The notes under the pieces: generated by a model
What the model was told of the DNA's origin: nothing
Database searches by the model: none
Seen by the model: only the letters and a program-made list of their open reading frames with translations
Source: Mycolicibacterium boenickei
GTDB taxonomy: Bacteria > Actinomycetota > Actinomycetes > Mycobacteriales > Mycobacteriaceae
Direction: 5' to 3'
NCBI RefSeq assembly: GCF_010731295.1
Contig: NZ_AP022579.1
Location: 496,001-560,000 of the forward strand
Length of the DNA stretch: 64,000 bases
In this document: positions 36,282 to 44,909 of the stretch, one piece after another
How the letters are laid out: every line of letters starts with the position of its first letter
How positions within the stretch are numbered: the first letter of the stretch is position 1
Made by a program: the position numbers and the translations under genes

Positions 36282-37216
36282 GTGAAGAACGGCAATTGCT
36301 GCGCGAAACCGTCGCCGCACTGGTTGACAAGCATGCCTCGCCCGAGGCCGTGCGCGCCGCGATGGAATCCGAACGCGGCTATGACGAGAAGCTGTGGACC
36401 CTGTTGTGCGAGCAGGTCGGCGCGGCCGCCCTGGTGGTCCCCGAGGAACTCGGCGGCGCCGGAGGCGAACTCGCCGATGCCGCAGTGGTTCTCGAAGAGC
36501 TCGGCAAGGCCCTGGTGCCGACCCCGCTGCTCGGCACCACACTGGCCGAACTCGCCCTGCTGGCGGTGGGCGCGAACGAGGAAGGCCTTGCTGGGCTTGT
36601 TGAGGGCGCGTCCATCGGCACCGTCGCCTTCGACGCCGACTACGTGATCAACGGTGACGTCGCCGACGTCGTCATCGGTGCCGACGGCGAGAACCTGACC
36701 CGCTGGACCACTTTCACCGCCACCCCCAAATCCACCATGGATCTGACCCGTCGGCTGTCCGCGGTGATCCCCGGTGACACCGTCACCCTCGGCGCGGACC
36801 CTGGTCTGGCCGACACCGCGGCCCTGCTGCTGGCTGCCGAGCAGATCGGCGCCGCGTCACGCTGCCTGGACCTCACCGTCGCCTACACCAAGGACCGGGT
36901 GCAGTTCGGCCGCGCGATCGGCAGCTTCCAGGCGCTCAAGCACCGGATGGCCGACCTGTACGTCAAGGTGTCCTCGGCGCGCGCCGTCGTCAACGACGCC
37001 ATCGCCGCCCCGTCACCCACGTCGGCTTCACTGGCCCGCTACTTCGCCAGCGAGGCGCTGTCCGCGGTGAGTGCCGAGGCCATCCAGCTGCACGGCGGTA
37101 TCGCCATCACCTGGGAGAGCGACATCCAGCTGTACTTCAAGCGAGCCCACGGCAGCGCCCAGCTGCTCGGACCGCCGCGTCAGCATCTGCGCCGGCTCGA
37201 AGCGGAAGTGTTCTAG
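36278..37216 (+). CDS. fadE33: Acyl-CoA dehydrogenase subunit FadE33
   Basis: 312-aa shortened acyl-CoA dehydrogenase (Rv3564 counterpart), similar in layout to FadE32. The C-terminal domain shows YTKDRVQFGRAIGSFQALKHRMADLYV and AIQLHGGIAITWESDIQLYFKRAHG. It probably forms an alternative complex with FadE31. GTG start overlapping fadE32 by 4 bp. Confidence 0.9.
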   Translation: MSEERQLLRETVAALVDKHASPEAVRAAMESERGYDEKLWTLLCEQVGAAALVVPEELGGAGGELADAAVVLEELGKALVPTPLLGTTLAELALLAVGANEEGLAGLVEGASIGTVAFDADYVINGDVADVVIGADGENLTRWTTFTATPKSTMDLTRRLSAVIPGDTVTLGADPGLADTAALLLAAEQIGAASRCLDLTVAYTKDRVQFGRAIGSFQALKHRMADLYVKVSSARAVVNDAIAAPSPTSASLARYFASEALSAVSAEAIQLHGGIAITWESDIQLYFKRAHGSAQLLGPPRQHLRRLEAEVF

Positions 37217-37226
37217 CCTGGCTCGG

Positions 37227-38381
37227 ATGGACGTCTCGCTCAGAGCAGGGATCCCGCCCTTCCACGTCATGGACGTGTGGCTGGCCGCTGACGAACGCCA
37301 GCGCTCGCACGGCGACCTGGTCAACCTGTCCGCCGGCCAACCCAGCGCCGGGGCACCGACGGCAGTTCGCGAGGCTGCCGTCGCTGCACTGAATCAGGGC
37401 TCGCTCGGCTACACCGTCGCCCTCGGACTCCCGGAGCTGCGGGCCGAGATCGCCGCGTCGTACCGCAAGTACGGCGTCGAGGTCAGCGTCGACGAGGTGG
37501 TGCTCACCACGGGATCGTCGGGCGGGTTCCTGCTGACGTTCCTGGCCTGCTTCGACGTCGGCGACCGGGTGGCGATCGCCAGCCCGGGCTATCCCTGTTA
37601 CCGCAACATCCTCACCGCGCTCGGTTGTGAGGTGGTGGAGATCCCGTGCGGCCCCGAGACCCGGTTCCAGCCGACGGTCGCGATGCTCGAGGCAATCGAT
37701 CCCCCGGTGGCCGGCGTGATCGTCGCGAGCCCGGCCAACCCGACCGGCACCGTCATCCCACCTGCCGAGCTGGCCGCGATCGCTCGCTGGTGTGACACGA
37801 CGGGCGTGCGGTTGATCAGCGACGAGGTGTACCACGGCCTGGTCTACCCCGGCGCCCCCGAGACCAGCTGCGCATGGGAGACCTCACGGAATGCCGTGGT
37901 GGTCAACAGCTTCTCGAAGTACTTCGCGATGACCGGCTGGCGGCTGGGCTGGCTGCTGGTGCCCACCGAACTTCAGCGTGCGGTGGACCGGCTGACCGGC
38001 AACTTCACCATCTGTCCACCCGCACTTGCCCAGCATGCTGCGGTGGCCGCGTTCACCCCGGAAGCGCTCGCCGAGGCCGAAGGCCTGCTCTCGCACTACG
38101 CGGACAATCGCAAGCTGCTGCTCGACGGCCTGCGCGGCATCGGCATCGACCGGCTGGCCCCGACTGACGGCGCCTTCTACGTGTACGCCGATGTCAGCGA
38201 TCACACCGACGATTCCCTGGCCTGGTGCTCAAAGCTGTTGGCCGACACCGGTGTCGCGATTGCCCCCGGAATCGACTTCGACACCGTGCGGGGCGGCTCC
38301 TATGTGCGGCTGTCCTTCGCCGGGCCGACCAGCGACATCGAAGAGGCGTTGTGCCGCATCGGTGCTTGGTTGGCCCACTGA
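37227..38381 (+). CDS. aspB: Class I/II aminotransferase AspB
   Basis: 384-aa PLP-dependent fold type I aminotransferase (Rv3565 counterpart). The Schiff-base lysine is in NSFSKYFAMTGWRLGW; cofactor-contact regions are ASPANPTGT and LISDEVYHGL, and the C-terminal Arg is in SYVRLSFAG. Named AspB in M. tuberculosis, but its substrate and its role in the steroid operon are not established. ATG at 37227, 10 bp after fadE33; the frame extends upstream inside fadE33 only. It is followed by a terminator. Confidence 0.87.
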   Translation: MDVSLRAGIPPFHVMDVWLAADERQRSHGDLVNLSAGQPSAGAPTAVREAAVAALNQGSLGYTVALGLPELRAEIAASYRKYGVEVSVDEVVLTTGSSGGFLLTFLACFDVGDRVAIASPGYPCYRNILTALGCEVVEIPCGPETRFQPTVAMLEAIDPPVAGVIVASPANPTGTVIPPAELAAIARWCDTTGVRLISDEVYHGLVYPGAPETSCAWETSRNAVVVNSFSKYFAMTGWRLGWLLVPTELQRAVDRLTGNFTICPPALAQHAAVAAFTPEALAEAEGLLSHYADNRKLLLDGLRGIGIDRLAPTDGAFYVYADVSDHTDDSLAWCSKLLADTGVAIAPGIDFDTVRGGSYVRLSFAGPTSDIEEALCRIGAWLAH

Positions 38382-38384
38382 CCA

Positions 38385-38447
38385 CGCCGAGACGACGCTT
38401 TTTGGCGTAGAACAGTCAATTACAGGCCAAAACCCGTAGTCTCGGCG
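38385..38447. terminator. Long hairpin between aspB and the acetoacetyl-CoA synthetase gene
   Basis: CGCCGAGAC (38385-38393) pairs with GTCTCGGCG (38439-38447), and an inner CTTTTTGGC / GCCAAAAC pairing continues the stem. It lies between convergent genes. Confidence 0.7.
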
Positions 38448-38454
38448 GAGGACG

Positions 38455-40383
38455 TCAGGGCTTGACGGCCGCGTACCAGTCCAGCAGGTCCGGATTGTCC
38501 ACGGCGCTGCGCTCGACCACCTTGGCCGCGTCGGCGCCTTGGAACAGCTTCTTGATCGGGACTTCGAGCTTCTTGCCCGTGCGGGTGTGCGGGATGCCGG
38601 GCGCGACGAGGATGTCGTCGGGCACGTGCCGGGGCGACACCTCGGTGCGGATGGTCTGAATGATCTTGTCCCGCACCGCGTCCGTGAGCTCAATACCCTC
38701 GGCCAGCACCACGAACAGCGGCATCCAGTACCCGCCGTCGGGCTGTTCGGCCCCGATCACCAGCGCCTCGGCGACCTCGGGCAACCGCTCCACCGACTGG
38801 TAGATGTCGGCGCTGCCCATGCGGATGCCGTTGCGGTTCAGGGTGGAGTCCGACCGGCCGTGCACGACGATGCTGTCGTGGTCGGTGATCGTGATCCAGT
38901 CACCGTGGCGCCACACGCCGGGGAACATCTCGAAATACGCGCCACGGTAACGGGATCCGTCGGGGTCGTTCCAGAATGCGATGGGCATCGACGGCAACGG
39001 CTTGGTGATCACCAACTCGCCGACCTCGCCGCGCACGGGCTTACCCGACTCGTCCCACGCGTCCACCGCCGCTCCGAGGTAGCGGGTCGACAACTCACCC
39101 GGCCACACTGGCACCGTCGGCGCGCCGCCGATGAATGCCGAGACCACGTCGGTGCCGCCGCTGAGTGACGACACCTGTACCCGCTCGCCGACGTTGTCAC
39201 GCAACCACAACGCCGACGAGGGCGGCAGCGACGAACCGGTAATACCAACCGTTTTGAGTGCCGCAAGATCATGTTCTTCGCGGGGTACCGCGCCGGCCTT
39301 GGCGCAGGCCAGCACGTAGCCGGGGCTCGTGCCCAGGACCGTCGCATGGACGGTCGCGGCGATATTCCACAGCGCGTCGGCCGTCGGGTAGGTGGGGCTG
39401 CCCTCGTAGCAGACGATGGTCGCGCCGACCAGCAGGCCGGCCACCTGGAAGTTCCACATCATCCAGCTCGGGCTGGTGTACCAGAAGAACGTGTCGTCAG
39501 GACCGATGTCGGACTGCAGCGCCACCGCCTTGAGGTGTTCGAGCAGTACGCCGCCGTGGCCGTGCATGATGCCTTTCGGCAGGCCGGTGGTGCCCGACGA
39601 GTAAAGCACCCACAGCGGGTGAGCGAAATCGACCGGTGTCGTGGTCAATTCGGCCCTGCCCGCAGTCGCTGAGTCCCAGTCCAGCCAATCCTCGCGGGCC
39701 GCTCCGAGCCGGGATACCAGCACCGAGGCCTTCAACGTGGGCAGGCCGTCGCGCACCGCGGCGATGTCGGCACCCTTGTCGTGAGACTTGCCGCCGAACC
39801 AGTAGCCGTCGGCGGTCACCAGCACCGTCGGCTCCAGCTGACCGAGCCGATCCAGGGCCGCCTTGGCGGTGTAGTCCTGCCCGCAGGCACTCCAGATCGC
39901 ACCGATGCTCGCGGTCGCCAGGAACGCGATGATGGCCTCGGCGATGTTGGGTAGGTAGCCGACCACCCGGTCCCCCGGTTCGACTCCGAGGGATCGCAGC
40001 GTGTGCGCGAAAACTCCGGTACGGCGCAGCAATTCAGCCCAGGACAGCTCGGTGACCGCGCCGCCTTCGGCGACGGTGAGGATGGCCGGCCGATCGGTCC
40101 GGGCCTGCCGGACTACCTGATCGACGTAGTTCAGGCGGGCGCCGGGGAACCACTGCACGCCGGGCATCGTGTCGCCGACCAGCACCTGCTCCGGCCGCTC
40201 CCCCAGGCCGAAGTAGTCCCACACCGCACCCCAGAACGCGGCCGGCTCGTCGACCGACCACTGCCACAGACTCTGATAGTCCGATGTACTGACGCCGAGG
40301 CGCGACTCGACGAACCGGGCGAAGTCGGTGACCCTGGCAGCTTCGATGCCTTCCGGCGTCGGCTCCCACTGCGGTTGATTCAT
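38455..40383 (-). CDS. Acetoacetate-CoA ligase (acetoacetyl-CoA synthetase)
   Basis: 642-aa ANL-superfamily enzyme whose length and N-terminal region (DFARFVESRLG..LWQWSVDEPAAFWGAVWDYF) match acetoacetyl-CoA synthetases rather than acetyl-CoA synthetases. The AMP-binding loop is VLYSSGTTGLPKGIMHGHGG and the C-terminal catalytic Lys lies in HTRTGKKLEVPIKK. It activates acetoacetate with ATP and CoA. ATG at 40383 overlaps the upstream SDR stop (ATGA). It is last in a transporter-dehydrogenase-ligase operon, a compact ketone-body route. Confidence 0.88.
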   Translation of the reverse strand: MNQPQWEPTPEGIEAARVTDFARFVESRLGVSTSDYQSLWQWSVDEPAAFWGAVWDYFGLGERPEQVLVGDTMPGVQWFPGARLNYVDQVVRQARTDRPAILTVAEGGAVTELSWAELLRRTGVFAHTLRSLGVEPGDRVVGYLPNIAEAIIAFLATASIGAIWSACGQDYTAKAALDRLGQLEPTVLVTADGYWFGGKSHDKGADIAAVRDGLPTLKASVLVSRLGAAREDWLDWDSATAGRAELTTTPVDFAHPLWVLYSSGTTGLPKGIMHGHGGVLLEHLKAVALQSDIGPDDTFFWYTSPSWMMWNFQVAGLLVGATIVCYEGSPTYPTADALWNIAATVHATVLGTSPGYVLACAKAGAVPREEHDLAALKTVGITGSSLPPSSALWLRDNVGERVQVSSLSGGTDVVSAFIGGAPTVPVWPGELSTRYLGAAVDAWDESGKPVRGEVGELVITKPLPSMPIAFWNDPDGSRYRGAYFEMFPGVWRHGDWITITDHDSIVVHGRSDSTLNRNGIRMGSADIYQSVERLPEVAEALVIGAEQPDGGYWMPLFVVLAEGIELTDAVRDKIIQTIRTEVSPRHVPDDILVAPGIPHTRTGKKLEVPIKKLFQGADAAKVVERSAVDNPDLLDWYAAVKP

Positions 40384-41126
40384 CGTGCGCTCCACCCACC
40401 ATCCATCGTGTACGACGCGCCGGTCACCATCCGGGCACTCGGCGACGCCAGCCAACCTACCAACGCGCCGACCTCTTCCGGTTGCACCAATTGCTTGACG
40501 GCGCTCTCCTTCAACAGCACCTCGGCCAGCACGTCCTGCTCGGGAATGCCGTGGATGCGGGCCTGGTCGGCGATCTGCTTGGTAACCAACGGAGTACGTA
40601 CATAGCCGGGGTTGACGCAGTTGCTGGTCACCCCGTGCGGTCCGCCCTCCAGGGCGGTGACCTTCGACAGCCCTTCCAGGCCATGCTTGGCGGTGACGTA
40701 ACCGGATTTGAACTCCGAGGCCCGCAGGCCGTGCACCGACGAGATGTTGATGACGCGGCCGAACCCCTGCGCGTACATGTGCGGCAGGGCCGCGCGGATC
40801 AGCAGGAACGGCACCTCGACCATCAACGCCAGCAACATGCGGAACCGCTCGGGCGGGAAATCCTGGATCGGGTGGATGCTCTGCACCCCGGCGTTGTTCA
40901 CCAGGATGTCGCAGTCCAGCTGCAGCGTCTCCAGGGCCGACACATCGAGAAGGTCTACCGCCCAGGGCTTTCCACCGATCTCATCGGCGACGGAAGCCGC
41001 GGCGGATCCGTCGATGTCGGCCACCGTGACCACCGCCCCGCGCGATGCGAGCTCGCGAGCGCACGCGGCCCCGATCCCGCCGGCGGCTCCGGTGACCAGG
41101 GCGGTGCGTCCGGCCAGATCACTCAT
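40380..41126 (-). CDS. 3-Hydroxybutyrate dehydrogenase (SDR)
   Basis: 248-aa SDR closely fitting 3-hydroxybutyrate dehydrogenases: TGAAGGIG cofactor loop, NNAGVQSIHPIQDFP, INISSVHGLRASEFKSGYVTAKHGLEG (Ser, Tyr, Lys) and VTSNCVNPGYVRTPLVTKQI. It oxidises 3-hydroxybutyrate to acetoacetate, the substrate of the next enzyme. ATG at 41126 overlaps the transporter stop by 4 bp. The substrate call rests on the conserved substrate-loop sequence together with the neighbouring ligase. Confidence 0.85.
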   Translation of the reverse strand: MSDLAGRTALVTGAAGGIGAACARELASRGAVVTVADIDGSAAASVADEIGGKPWAVDLLDVSALETLQLDCDILVNNAGVQSIHPIQDFPPERFRMLLALMVEVPFLLIRAALPHMYAQGFGRVINISSVHGLRASEFKSGYVTAKHGLEGLSKVTALEGGPHGVTSNCVNPGYVRTPLVTKQIADQARIHGIPEQDVLAEVLLKESAVKQLVQPEEVGALVGWLASPSARMVTGASYTMDGGWSAR

Positions 41127-42451
41127 GCCGTGGCCCGCTGCAGGTCGGCGGCATCGATCTCGGCCAGGTCCACGCCCTTGGTCTCGCGGGTGAACGCCAG
41201 CGCGATCAGCGTCACCAGCGCCGCCAGCGCCAGGTACACCGCGATCGGCACCGAGGAGGCATACGTCTTCAACAACCACACCGCGATGATCGGTGCCAGC
41301 GATCCGGCGGCGATCGACGTGACCTGATAGCCAAGGGAGACACCGGAGTAGCGCATCCGGGTCGGGAACATCTCGGACATCAGCGCGGGCTGCGGCGCGT
41401 ACATCAGGGCATGGATCACCAGGCCCAGCGAGATGGCCCCGATCACCGGCAGATATTGGCCGCTGTCCATCATCGGATAGGCGAAGAAGCCCCATGCGGC
41501 TGCGCCGACGGCACCGAGGAAGTACACCGGGCGGCGGCCATAGCGGTCCGACAGGGCTCCGACCGTCGGGATGGCCACGAGATGCACGGTGTGTGCGATG
41601 AGCAGCCACCACAGGATGTCACTGGTGTCGGAGTGCACGTGCTCCTTGAGATAGGTGATCGAGAACGTGACCACCAGGTAGTACATGATGTTCTCGCCGA
41701 ATCGCAGACCCATCGCGGTGAACACTCCGCGCGGGTAGCGCTTGAGAACCTCGATCGCGCTGAACGAGCTGGCCTTGATCTGTTCGGCTTCTTGTTGGGC
41801 CGCAACGAAAATCGGCGCGTCGGTGACTTTGGTGCGGATGTAGTAGCCGATCAGTACCACCACGGCCGACAGCCAGAACGCCACCCGCCAACCCCAGGAC
41901 AGGAACGCATCGGCACTGAGCAGCCCGTTGAGCACCAGCAGCACCACGGTAGCCAGCATGTTGCCCACCGGGACGCCGGCCTGTGGCCAGCTGGCCCAGA
42001 ATCCGCGCGACTGGTTCGGGCTGTGCTCGGCGACCAACAGCACCGCGCCGCCCCACTCGCCACCGACGGCGAAGCCCTGCACGAAACGCAGGACCACCAG
42101 CAGGATCGGAGCCAGGTAGCCGATCTGGCCGAAGGTCGGCAGGCAGCCCATCAGGAACGTGGCCAGGCCCACGAGGATCAGGCTGAACTGCAGCAGCTTC
42201 TTGCGGCCGAACTTGTCGCCGTAGTGACCGAACACGATGCCGCCGAGCGGGCGGGCCAGGAAGCCGATGGCGTACGTGCCGAAGGCCGCCATGATGGCGT
42301 CCAGGTCGTTGCCGCCGGCAGGAAAGAACAGCTTGTTGAACACCAGGGTGGCGGCGGTTCCGTAGAGGAAGAACTCGTACCACTCGACCACCGTGCCTGC
42401 CATCGAGGCGGCGACGACGCGGCGCAGGCCGGTCGTATTGGGCACGCTCAT
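41123..42451 (-). CDS. MFS transporter of the metabolite:H+ symporter group
   Basis: 442-aa major facilitator protein with 12 helices. The N-terminus (ASMAGTVVEWYEFFLYGTAATLVFNKLFFP), FGHYGDKFGRKKLL and RFVQGFAVGGEWGGAVLLVAEH are hallmarks of the MHS (ShiA/ProP/KgtP) group. In this operon it is the likely importer of 3-hydroxybutyrate or acetoacetate. ATG at 42451. A much longer frame runs upstream antisense to other genes and is not real. It diverges from the LysR gene at 42569. Confidence 0.87.
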   Translation of the reverse strand: MSVPNTTGLRRVVAASMAGTVVEWYEFFLYGTAATLVFNKLFFPAGGNDLDAIMAAFGTYAIGFLARPLGGIVFGHYGDKFGRKKLLQFSLILVGLATFLMGCLPTFGQIGYLAPILLVVLRFVQGFAVGGEWGGAVLLVAEHSPNQSRGFWASWPQAGVPVGNMLATVVLLVLNGLLSADAFLSWGWRVAFWLSAVVVLIGYYIRTKVTDAPIFVAAQQEAEQIKASSFSAIEVLKRYPRGVFTAMGLRFGENIMYYLVVTFSITYLKEHVHSDTSDILWWLLIAHTVHLVAIPTVGALSDRYGRRPVYFLGAVGAAAWGFFAYPMMDSGQYLPVIGAISLGLVIHALMYAPQPALMSEMFPTRMRYSGVSLGYQVTSIAAGSLAPIIAVWLLKTYASSVPIAVYLALAALVTLIALAFTRETKGVDLAEIDAADLQRATA

Positions 42452-42550
42452 CCGCGGCTCCCCTTCTGGAGTTGATATGACCCGGACCACAATCCTTCGT
42501 GAGTATTCATGCACGCCGAACCTGCCGCAATGGGTAAAACCGCACGAACA

Positions 42551-42568
42551 GTCTGCAAAAATGCAGAC
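42551..42568. promoter_or_regulatory. LysR-type palindromic operator
   Basis: GTCTGCAAAAATGCAGAC: perfect 7-bp arms around AAAA, directly abutting the LysR ATG at 42569 and 99 bp before the divergent transporter. It fits autorepression. Confidence 0.65.
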
Positions 42569-43480
42569 ATGGACGGTGCGCAACGGCCTGGCCGCCCCAG
42601 CGCGGACGATCTGCTCGTCCTGCTGGCCGTCGGCCGGTCCGGGCGCTATACCGCCGCGGCCGATGAGCTCGGTCTCAACCACACCACGATTTCGCGGCGC
42701 ATCGCCGCCCTCGAGCAGGCCATCGGGGGCCGGGTACTGACCCGGGCCGGCGGTGGATGGGAACTGACTGACCTCGGTCGCGAGGCCCTGGCCGCTGCCG
42801 AAGCCGTCGAGTCCGCGGTGTCCGCCCTGGGCGCCACCGGCACGCGGCAACTCGAGGGCGTGGTGCGGATCTCGGCGACAGACGGCTTCAGCGCCTACAT
42901 CGCCGCGCCGGCGGCGGCGCAGGTGCAGCGTCGTCACCCACGCCTGGCGGTCGAGATCGTGACCGCCACTCGACGCGCCTCCCAGCAGCGGTCGAGCCTG
43001 GACCTCGAGATAGTCGTGGGCGCACCCCAGGTTCGACGGGCGGAGGCGATCCGGCTCGGCGACTACTGCCTGGGCCTGTACGGCGCCCGGTCCTACCTCG
43101 CCGAGCACGGCAGCCCGGACGGCATCGCAGACCTGGACCGGTATCCCCTGGTCTACTTCATCGACTCGATGTTGCAGGTCGACGATCTCGACATGGCCAG
43201 CAGCTTCGCGCCGACCATGCGCGAATCGGTGACCTCCACCAACGTGTTCGTCCATGTCGAGGCCACCCGGGCCGCGGCCGGACTGGGACTGCTGCCCTGT
43301 TTCATGGCCGACCGGCACGAGGATCTGGTCCGGGTGCTGCCCGCAGAATTGACCGTTCGCCTGAGTTACTGGCTGGTTGCCCGGGCCGAAACGTTGCGCC
43401 GGCCGGTGGTCGCCGCTGTCGTCGAGGCGATTCAGAACCAGATGGCCGACCAACAAGACGTGCTGCTCGGCGTCCGCTGA
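42569..43480 (+). CDS. LysR-family regulator of the 3-hydroxybutyrate operon
   Basis: 303-aa LysR regulator: N-terminal HTH DDLLVLLAVGRSGRYTAAADELGLNHTTISRRIAALEQAIGG, then an effector domain (EGVVRISATDGFSAYIAAPAAAQVQRRHPRLAVEIVTATRRAS). ATG at 42569 is preferred over 42509 because the upstream segment overlaps the operator palindrome and has no LysR character. The divergent position and operator suggest it controls the transporter-dehydrogenase-ligase operon. The effector may be 3-hydroxybutyrate or acetoacetate (inference). Confidence 0.85.
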   Translation: MDGAQRPGRPSADDLLVLLAVGRSGRYTAAADELGLNHTTISRRIAALEQAIGGRVLTRAGGGWELTDLGREALAAAEAVESAVSALGATGTRQLEGVVRISATDGFSAYIAAPAAAQVQRRHPRLAVEIVTATRRASQQRSSLDLEIVVGAPQVRRAEAIRLGDYCLGLYGARSYLAEHGSPDGIADLDRYPLVYFIDSMLQVDDLDMASSFAPTMRESVTSTNVFVHVEATRAAAGLGLLPCFMADRHEDLVRVLPAELTVRLSYWLVARAETLRRPVVAAVVEAIQNQMADQQDVLLGVR

Positions 43481-43489
43481 TGCAGAGTG

Positions 43490-44266
43490 ATGGGCATGCC
43501 ATTCATCGAGCACGAACGCGGGCGGGCCTACTACCGGCACTGGGCCGCACCGGAACCCCGCGCAGCCGTCGTCTTCCTGCACGGGTTCGGTGAACATACC
43601 GGCGTCTACCACCGCTACGGATTCGCGCTCAATGCCGTGGGCATCGACCTGTGGGCGGTCGATCAGTTCGGGCACGGCCTGACCCCGGGTACCCGGGGCG
43701 ACTTCGGCTCGATCGAGGACAGCTCGTCTCTGGCCGATGCCCTGTCCAGCCTCGCCGAGCACGAGAACCCCGGCATACCGCTGGTGGCACAAGGACATTC
43801 GTTCGGGTCGGTGGTCACGCTGTTCCGGCTGCTGGGCGAGCCCGACCGGTACCGGGCCGGCGTCATCTCGGGCGCTCCACTGGTTCCGATCCCCGAAATG
43901 CTCGACCCGAACACCGAATTGGATCTTGACCCGAGCTGGCTCTCGTCGGACCCGTTCTACCTCGACGCCCTGGAGAACGACCCGTTGGCCTTCGTCGACG
44001 CCGACGGAACCGCACTCACCCGCGAGCTGGACCGGGCCTGGGACCGGTTCGGCGCCGAGCTGCCCAAGCTGGCGGTGCCCACCTTGGCGCTGCACGGTTC
44101 GGCCGACGTGATCGCCCCGGCCGACGCCGTCAAGGCGTACGCCGAGCAGGTAGAACCGTTGCAGTTCAAGGAGTTTCCGGGCCGACGCCACGACATCCTC
44201 AACGAGGATGTGCACCGCGAGGTGGCCGCGGACATCGTGGCGTTCATCGACGCGCACATCGGCTAG
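43490..44266 (+). CDS. Alpha/beta hydrolase, monoacylglycerol-lipase-like
   Basis: About 258-aa serine hydrolase. Oxyanion region VVFLHGFGEHTGVYHRY, nucleophile Ser in GHSFGSVV, acid residue in LALHGSADVIAPAD, and catalytic His in FPGRRHDILNEDV, a pattern typical of monoacylglycerol lipases. The start may be 43490 or 43496; a GTG at 43487 is also in frame. Its end overlaps the convergent TetR gene by 4 bp. No signal peptide, so it is probably cytoplasmic. Confidence 0.82.
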   Translation: MGMPFIEHERGRAYYRHWAAPEPRAAVVFLHGFGEHTGVYHRYGFALNAVGIDLWAVDQFGHGLTPGTRGDFGSIEDSSSLADALSSLAEHENPGIPLVAQGHSFGSVVTLFRLLGEPDRYRAGVISGAPLVPIPEMLDPNTELDLDPSWLSSDPFYLDALENDPLAFVDADGTALTRELDRAWDRFGAELPKLAVPTLALHGSADVIAPADAVKAYAEQVEPLQFKEFPGRRHDILNEDVHREVAADIVAFIDAHIG

Positions 44267-44835
44267 CGCCGCGCCTCGTACCCCGCGGTGAGCCAGTAGA
44301 CGGTCCGGTCGAGGCTGGGCAGGATGTCGGTGATGGCGATCTCGCCTGCGGTGAACCGGCCGACCAGCCCGAACACCAGGTTCATCAATATGTTGTCGAG
44401 GTCGTGCACGAACTCCTCGTCGACCCCGGCCAGGATCGACAACCCCGCGGGAACCACCGCGTCGAGACCACGACGCTCCAAACGGTCCCCGCCCGGCGCC
44501 GCCCTGGCCCGCGAGAAGGCCCGGAGCATGTCGGGGTGCTTTTCCCACGGCTCGAAGATCGTGCGGAACAGCCGCATCAGCGCCTCGTACAGCGTCTCCC
44601 CCGGCTCGCGCACCTGGCCGGCCACGCCCGAATACCGGTGCTCGGCCGTCCACGAATCCAGCGCGGTCAGGATCAACTCGTCGCGGGTGGAGTATCGCTT
44701 ATAGATGGTGGCCAGCGAGGTCTTGGCCCGACGCGCCACCTCACGGAGTTGCACCGCCTCGTAGCCCTCGGTTTCGAGGAGCTCGACGACGATGTCGAGG
44801 ATCCGATCACGCTCTTCTGCCACTGTTGAGAACAC
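44263..44835 (-). CDS. TetR-family regulator of the SDR-CMD-ALDH operon
   Basis: 190-aa TetR regulator with HTH at about residues 27-50 (VQLREVARRAKTSLATIYKRYSTRDELI). GTG start; a second GTG four codons in is possible. It diverges from the operon beginning at 44910, and two copies of GTAAC-N3-GTTAC lie in the 74-bp gap, so it most likely represses both sides. The ligand is unknown but probably a substrate or intermediate of that operon. Confidence 0.87.
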   Translation of the reverse strand: MFSTVAEERDRILDIVVELLETEGYEAVQLREVARRAKTSLATIYKRYSTRDELILTALDSWTAEHRYSGVAGQVREPGETLYEALMRLFRTIFEPWEKHPDMLRAFSRARAAPGGDRLERRGLDAVVPAGLSILAGVDEEFVHDLDNILMNLVFGLVGRFTAGEIAITDILPSLDRTVYWLTAGYEARR

Positions 44836-44850
44836 CCTTGCCGCCGGAGA

Positions 44851-44887
44851 GTAACCACGTTACCGTACCGCTGTAACACGGTTACAG
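44851..44887. promoter_or_regulatory. Tandem TetR operators GTAAC-N3-GTTAC
   Basis: Two palindromes, GTAACCACGTTAC (44851-44863) and GTAACACGGTTAC (44873-44885, extended to CTG..CAG at 44871-44887), have centres 22 bp apart, two helical turns, so two dimers could bind the same face. Confidence 0.75.
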
Positions 44888-44909
44888 CCATTCGGCGGAG
44901 CGAGGATCA

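Noticed and set aside
41123..44653. Open frame of 1176 codons on the minus strand
   Set aside because: Only 41123-42451 (the MFS transporter) is real. The rest runs antisense through the LysR and hydrolase genes and has Arg/Gly/His-rich composition typical of high-GC shadow frames.
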